The notes beneath the pieces were generated by a model. The model was not told where the DNA came from, made no database searches, and saw nothing but the letters and a program-made list of their open reading frames with translations. Of a DNA stretch of 64,000 nt, positions 61,990-64,000 are shown in pieces (position 1 is the stretch's first letter; each line of letters begins with the position of its first letter). The stretch is from positions 124,001 to 188,000 of the forward strand of contig JBFXKW010000005.1 of NCBI GenBank assembly GCA_050173345.1, written 5' to 3'. The DNA is from SHWC01 sp050173345. Its GTDB lineage: Bacteria > Pseudomonadota > Alphaproteobacteria > UBA828. A program made the position numbers and the translations under genes.

Positions 61990-63699
61990 ATGGCGGCCGC
62001 AGCGAGACCGCATACCAAAATAACAAGGCGCCTTCTCCTCTGCACGCTGCTGCTCGCGATCGCCGTCCTCGGCATCGACAGCAGCGCGGCGTTCGCCGCC
62101 GACCGCACCCGCCCGGAAGCCAAGACCGCGCTGGTGTTCCCCCACATCGGGAACATCCCGCGCGCGGCCGACCTGCCCAGGGTGCTTTCCGCCGAAGACA
62201 GGATCCTCTATCGCCAGCTCTTTGCGCTCGAGGCGCGCGGCAGCCATGCCAAGGCCGCCCGCCTGATGGACGGGCTCGCCGACCCCATCCTGGTCGGCGA
62301 CGTGCTCGCCGCCCGCTACCTCTCCGCCGGCTACGTCACGTCCTATGCCGAGCTCGCCGACTGGCTCGAGCGCTATGGCGACTACCCGGATGCCGGCAAG
62401 CTCTATCGCCTCGCGCTCTCCAAGAAGCCGAAGGGGGCTGCCGCGCCGGCCAAGCCGCCGATCCTCTATGCCGAAGCCGGCAAGAAGCGCCGCAGCGTCG
62501 CGCCTGCCCAGATCGTCTGCAACGGCGGCAAGCAGGACGCCAAGCTCGTGGTCTCGGCGCGCAAGGAACTCTCGGCCGGCGACGAGGCGGACGCCATGGC
62601 GTTCGCCGGCAAGGCGGCGACCGATGGCGACTGCCCCGAGGCGCAGTGGATCGCCGGGCTTGCCGCGTTCCGCCTGGGCGACGACGCGGCGGCGCGCCGC
62701 CATTTCGAGAGCCTCGCCGAATCCGCGGACGCGCCGGATGCGCTGGTCGCGGCCGGCGCCTACTGGGCGGCGCGGGTCCACCTGCGGGCGGGGCGGCCAC
62801 AGCTCGTCACCCACTGGCTCGGCGCGGCGGCCGAACATTCGCGCAGCTTCTACGGCCTGATCGCGCAGCGCGCGCTCGGCATGACTTTGCGCCCGATATG
62901 GGAGTCGGACGCGCTGACCGTCGCGGACCTCGACGCGATCGGCAACCTGCCGCGGCTGCGCCATGCCATCGCGCTCCACGAGGCGGGCCAGGCGGAGCGC
63001 GCCGAGCCCGTGGTCAAGAGCGTGGTGTCGCGCGCGACGCCCGAGCTGCAGAAGGCGCTGCTGCCGCTGATCCAGGCGCTCAAGCTGCCCGAACTCGAGG
63101 TCGCGCTTGCGAAGCGCGCCGCCTCGGTCGACGGCCGGCGCCACGACGCTGCATCCTACCCGATGCCGGATTGGCGGCCGGTCAACGGCCGGCCGTTCGA
63201 CCGGGCGCTGGTGTTCGCGCTGATCCGCAGCGAATCCGGCTTCCAGAGCCGCGCCCGGAACCCTTCGGGGGCGCGCGGCGTGATGCAGATGATGCCGGCG
63301 ACCGCCAAGTTCGTGGCCCGCAAGGCCGGGGTGAAGGGCTTCAAGACCGCGCTGCTCAATGAGCCCGAGGTCAGCATCGCGCTCGGCCAGAGCTATATCG
63401 AGCACCTCGCCGAGGCGCCCGAGGTCAAGGGCGGGCTGTTCCGCCTGATCGCGGCCTACAATGCCGGCCCCGGCGCGCTCGGCCGCTGGCAGGAATCGCT
63501 CGACCATGACGACCCGCTGCTCTTCATCGAGACCCTGCCGTCGCGCGAGACGCGGGACTTGATCCAGCGCGTCGCGGCGGATTATTGGATATACAAGATG
63601 AGGCTCGGCGAGCCGACGCCCTCGCTCGACGACGTCGCCGCCAATCGCTGGCCGCGCTATGAGGGCCGGCGCGGGCCCTCCATGGCGGGTAATGGGTAA
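61990..63699 (+). CDS. soluble lytic transglycosylase
   Basis: A 569-residue periplasmic murein lyase. A signal peptide (RRLLLCTLLLAIAVLGIDSS) is followed by a helical superhelix-like part (residues about 50-390: YRQLFALEARGSHAKAARLM, ADWLERYGDYPDAGKLYRLA). The SLT domain (about 395-540) has Glu415 in LIRSESGFQSRARNPSGARG, then VMQMMPATAKFVARKAG and AYNAGPGALGRWQ. It cleaves between MurNAc and GlcNAc to give an anhydro end. A start site (AAGGGGAGCTG) precedes it. The stop overlaps moaB by eight bases. The 296-base gap upstream has no recognisable gene. Confidence 0.94.
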   Translation: MAAAARPHTKITRRLLLCTLLLAIAVLGIDSSAAFAADRTRPEAKTALVFPHIGNIPRAADLPRVLSAEDRILYRQLFALEARGSHAKAARLMDGLADPILVGDVLAARYLSAGYVTSYAELADWLERYGDYPDAGKLYRLALSKKPKGAAAPAKPPILYAEAGKKRRSVAPAQIVCNGGKQDAKLVVSARKELSAGDEADAMAFAGKAATDGDCPEAQWIAGLAAFRLGDDAAARRHFESLAESADAPDALVAAGAYWAARVHLRAGRPQLVTHWLGAAAEHSRSFYGLIAQRALGMTLRPIWESDALTVADLDAIGNLPRLRHAIALHEAGQAERAEPVVKSVVSRATPELQKALLPLIQALKLPELEVALAKRAASVDGRRHDAASYPMPDWRPVNGRPFDRALVFALIRSESGFQSRARNPSGARGVMQMMPATAKFVARKAGVKGFKTALLNEPEVSIALGQSYIEHLAEAPEVKGGLFRLIAAYNAGPGALGRWQESLDHDDPLLFIETLPSRETRDLIQRVAADYWIYKMRLGEPTPSLDDVAANRWPRYEGRRGPSMAGNG

Positions 63700-64000
63700 G
63701 ATCGACGAAAGCCGCGCTTTCATTCCGGTCAACATCGCGGTCCTGACGGTCTCCGACACGCGCACCGAGGCGGACGACAAGTCCGGCGCGACGCTGGTCG
63801 AGCTGATCGGCGCGAGCGGCCACCGCGTCGCCGCGCGCCGCATCGTGAGCGACGATCAGGAGAAGATCGTCGCCGCGCTCAAAGAATGGATCGCCGACCC
63901 CGGGATCGACGTGGTGATCTCGACCGGCGGCACCGGCGTGACCGGGCGCGACGTGACGCCCGAGGCCTTCAAGGCGGTCTACGAGAAGGAAATCCCGGGC
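63692..64000 (+). CDS. moaB: MoaB-type molybdenum cofactor protein, 5' part
   Basis: The first 103 codons are present; the gene leaves the window. It begins MGKIDESRAFIPVNIAVLTV, then SDTRTEADDKSGATLVELIG and DVVISTGGTGVTGRDVTPEA, the MoaB/MogA fold with the GTGxxxRD motif. It starts inside the transglycosylase stop. Family members bind molybdopterin, but MoaB activity varies between species. Confidence 0.93.
   Translation, partial: MGKIDESRAFIPVNIAVLTVSDTRTEADDKSGATLVELIGASGHRVAARRIVSDDQEKIVAALKEWIADPGIDVVISTGGTGVTGRDVTPEAFKAVYEKEIPG

Overview
High-GC DNA from an alphaproteobacterium, most likely Rhodospirillales-like. The evidence is the gene content and order: Kdo transferase/LpxK/lauroyl transferase; IleS-LspA-DUF3035-two M16 peptidases-short Pgi-MutL; PhaR with PHA genes; EtfBA with 3-hydroxybutyryl-CoA dehydrogenase; and ETF-QO. 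It is also rich in the extragenic palindromes typical of this class. No species call is possible from the sequence alone. Most of the window is ordinary chromosome with ATGA/TGATG operon overlaps.

Layout. 1-3554: lipid A/Kdo genes (acyltransferase end, waaA, lpxK, LpxL-type acyltransferase), facing xseA. 5.6-6.8 kb: purD. 7.0-10.5 kb: a three-gene unit coding a LivJ-type binding protein, a frameshifted Cache-HAMP membrane sensor and an OFA-type MFS transporter. 10.7-15.0 kb: class III cyclase, tadA, a C26 hydrolase, an RsuA/RluB-family synthase and rsmD. 15.0-15.8 kb: a DUF4160/DUF2442-HTH pair behind a perfect palindrome. 15.8-27.1 kb: a long minus-strand housekeeping block (ribF-ileS-lspA-DUF3035-M16-M16-pgi-mutL). 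27.3-29.9 kb: MaoC hydratase, ABM-domain protein and amidase. 30.1-33.9 kb: PHA region (phaR, a small PhaE-like protein, Cys-type PHA synthase, two phaB reductases). 34-39.3 kb: small metabolic and copper genes, gluQ and a cobalamin adenosyltransferase. 39.4-42.1 kb: etfB-etfA-hbd.

42.2-44.7 kb is the most accessory-looking part: a SIS isomerase, then two unrelated type II toxin-antitoxin operons (VapBC, FitAB), each with its own palindromic operator, beside tRNA-Gln(TTG). 44.8-56.1 kb is envelope/polysaccharide biology: a DUF218 protein, two very large proteins each built from two TPR-plus-GT9-like modules, a small secreted helical protein, and a divergent epimerase/UDP-sugar dehydrogenase pair. 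56.1-64 kb: ispE, a TPR lipoprotein, ETF-QO, a family-4-type uracil-DNA glycosylase, a lytic transglycosylase and the start of moaB.

Functional links: ETF, ETF-QO, hbd, the (R)-hydratase and the PHA genes form a fatty acid / hydroxybutyrate / storage polymer theme. waaA-lpxK-LpxL, gmhA, the GT9-like proteins and the UDP-sugar enzymes form a surface glycan theme. At least four families of palindromic repeats sit in the gaps, and one repeat pair has become the C-terminal tail of an M16 peptidase. The least understood parts are the binding protein/Cache-HAMP/OFA unit and the four TPR-GT9-like modules.
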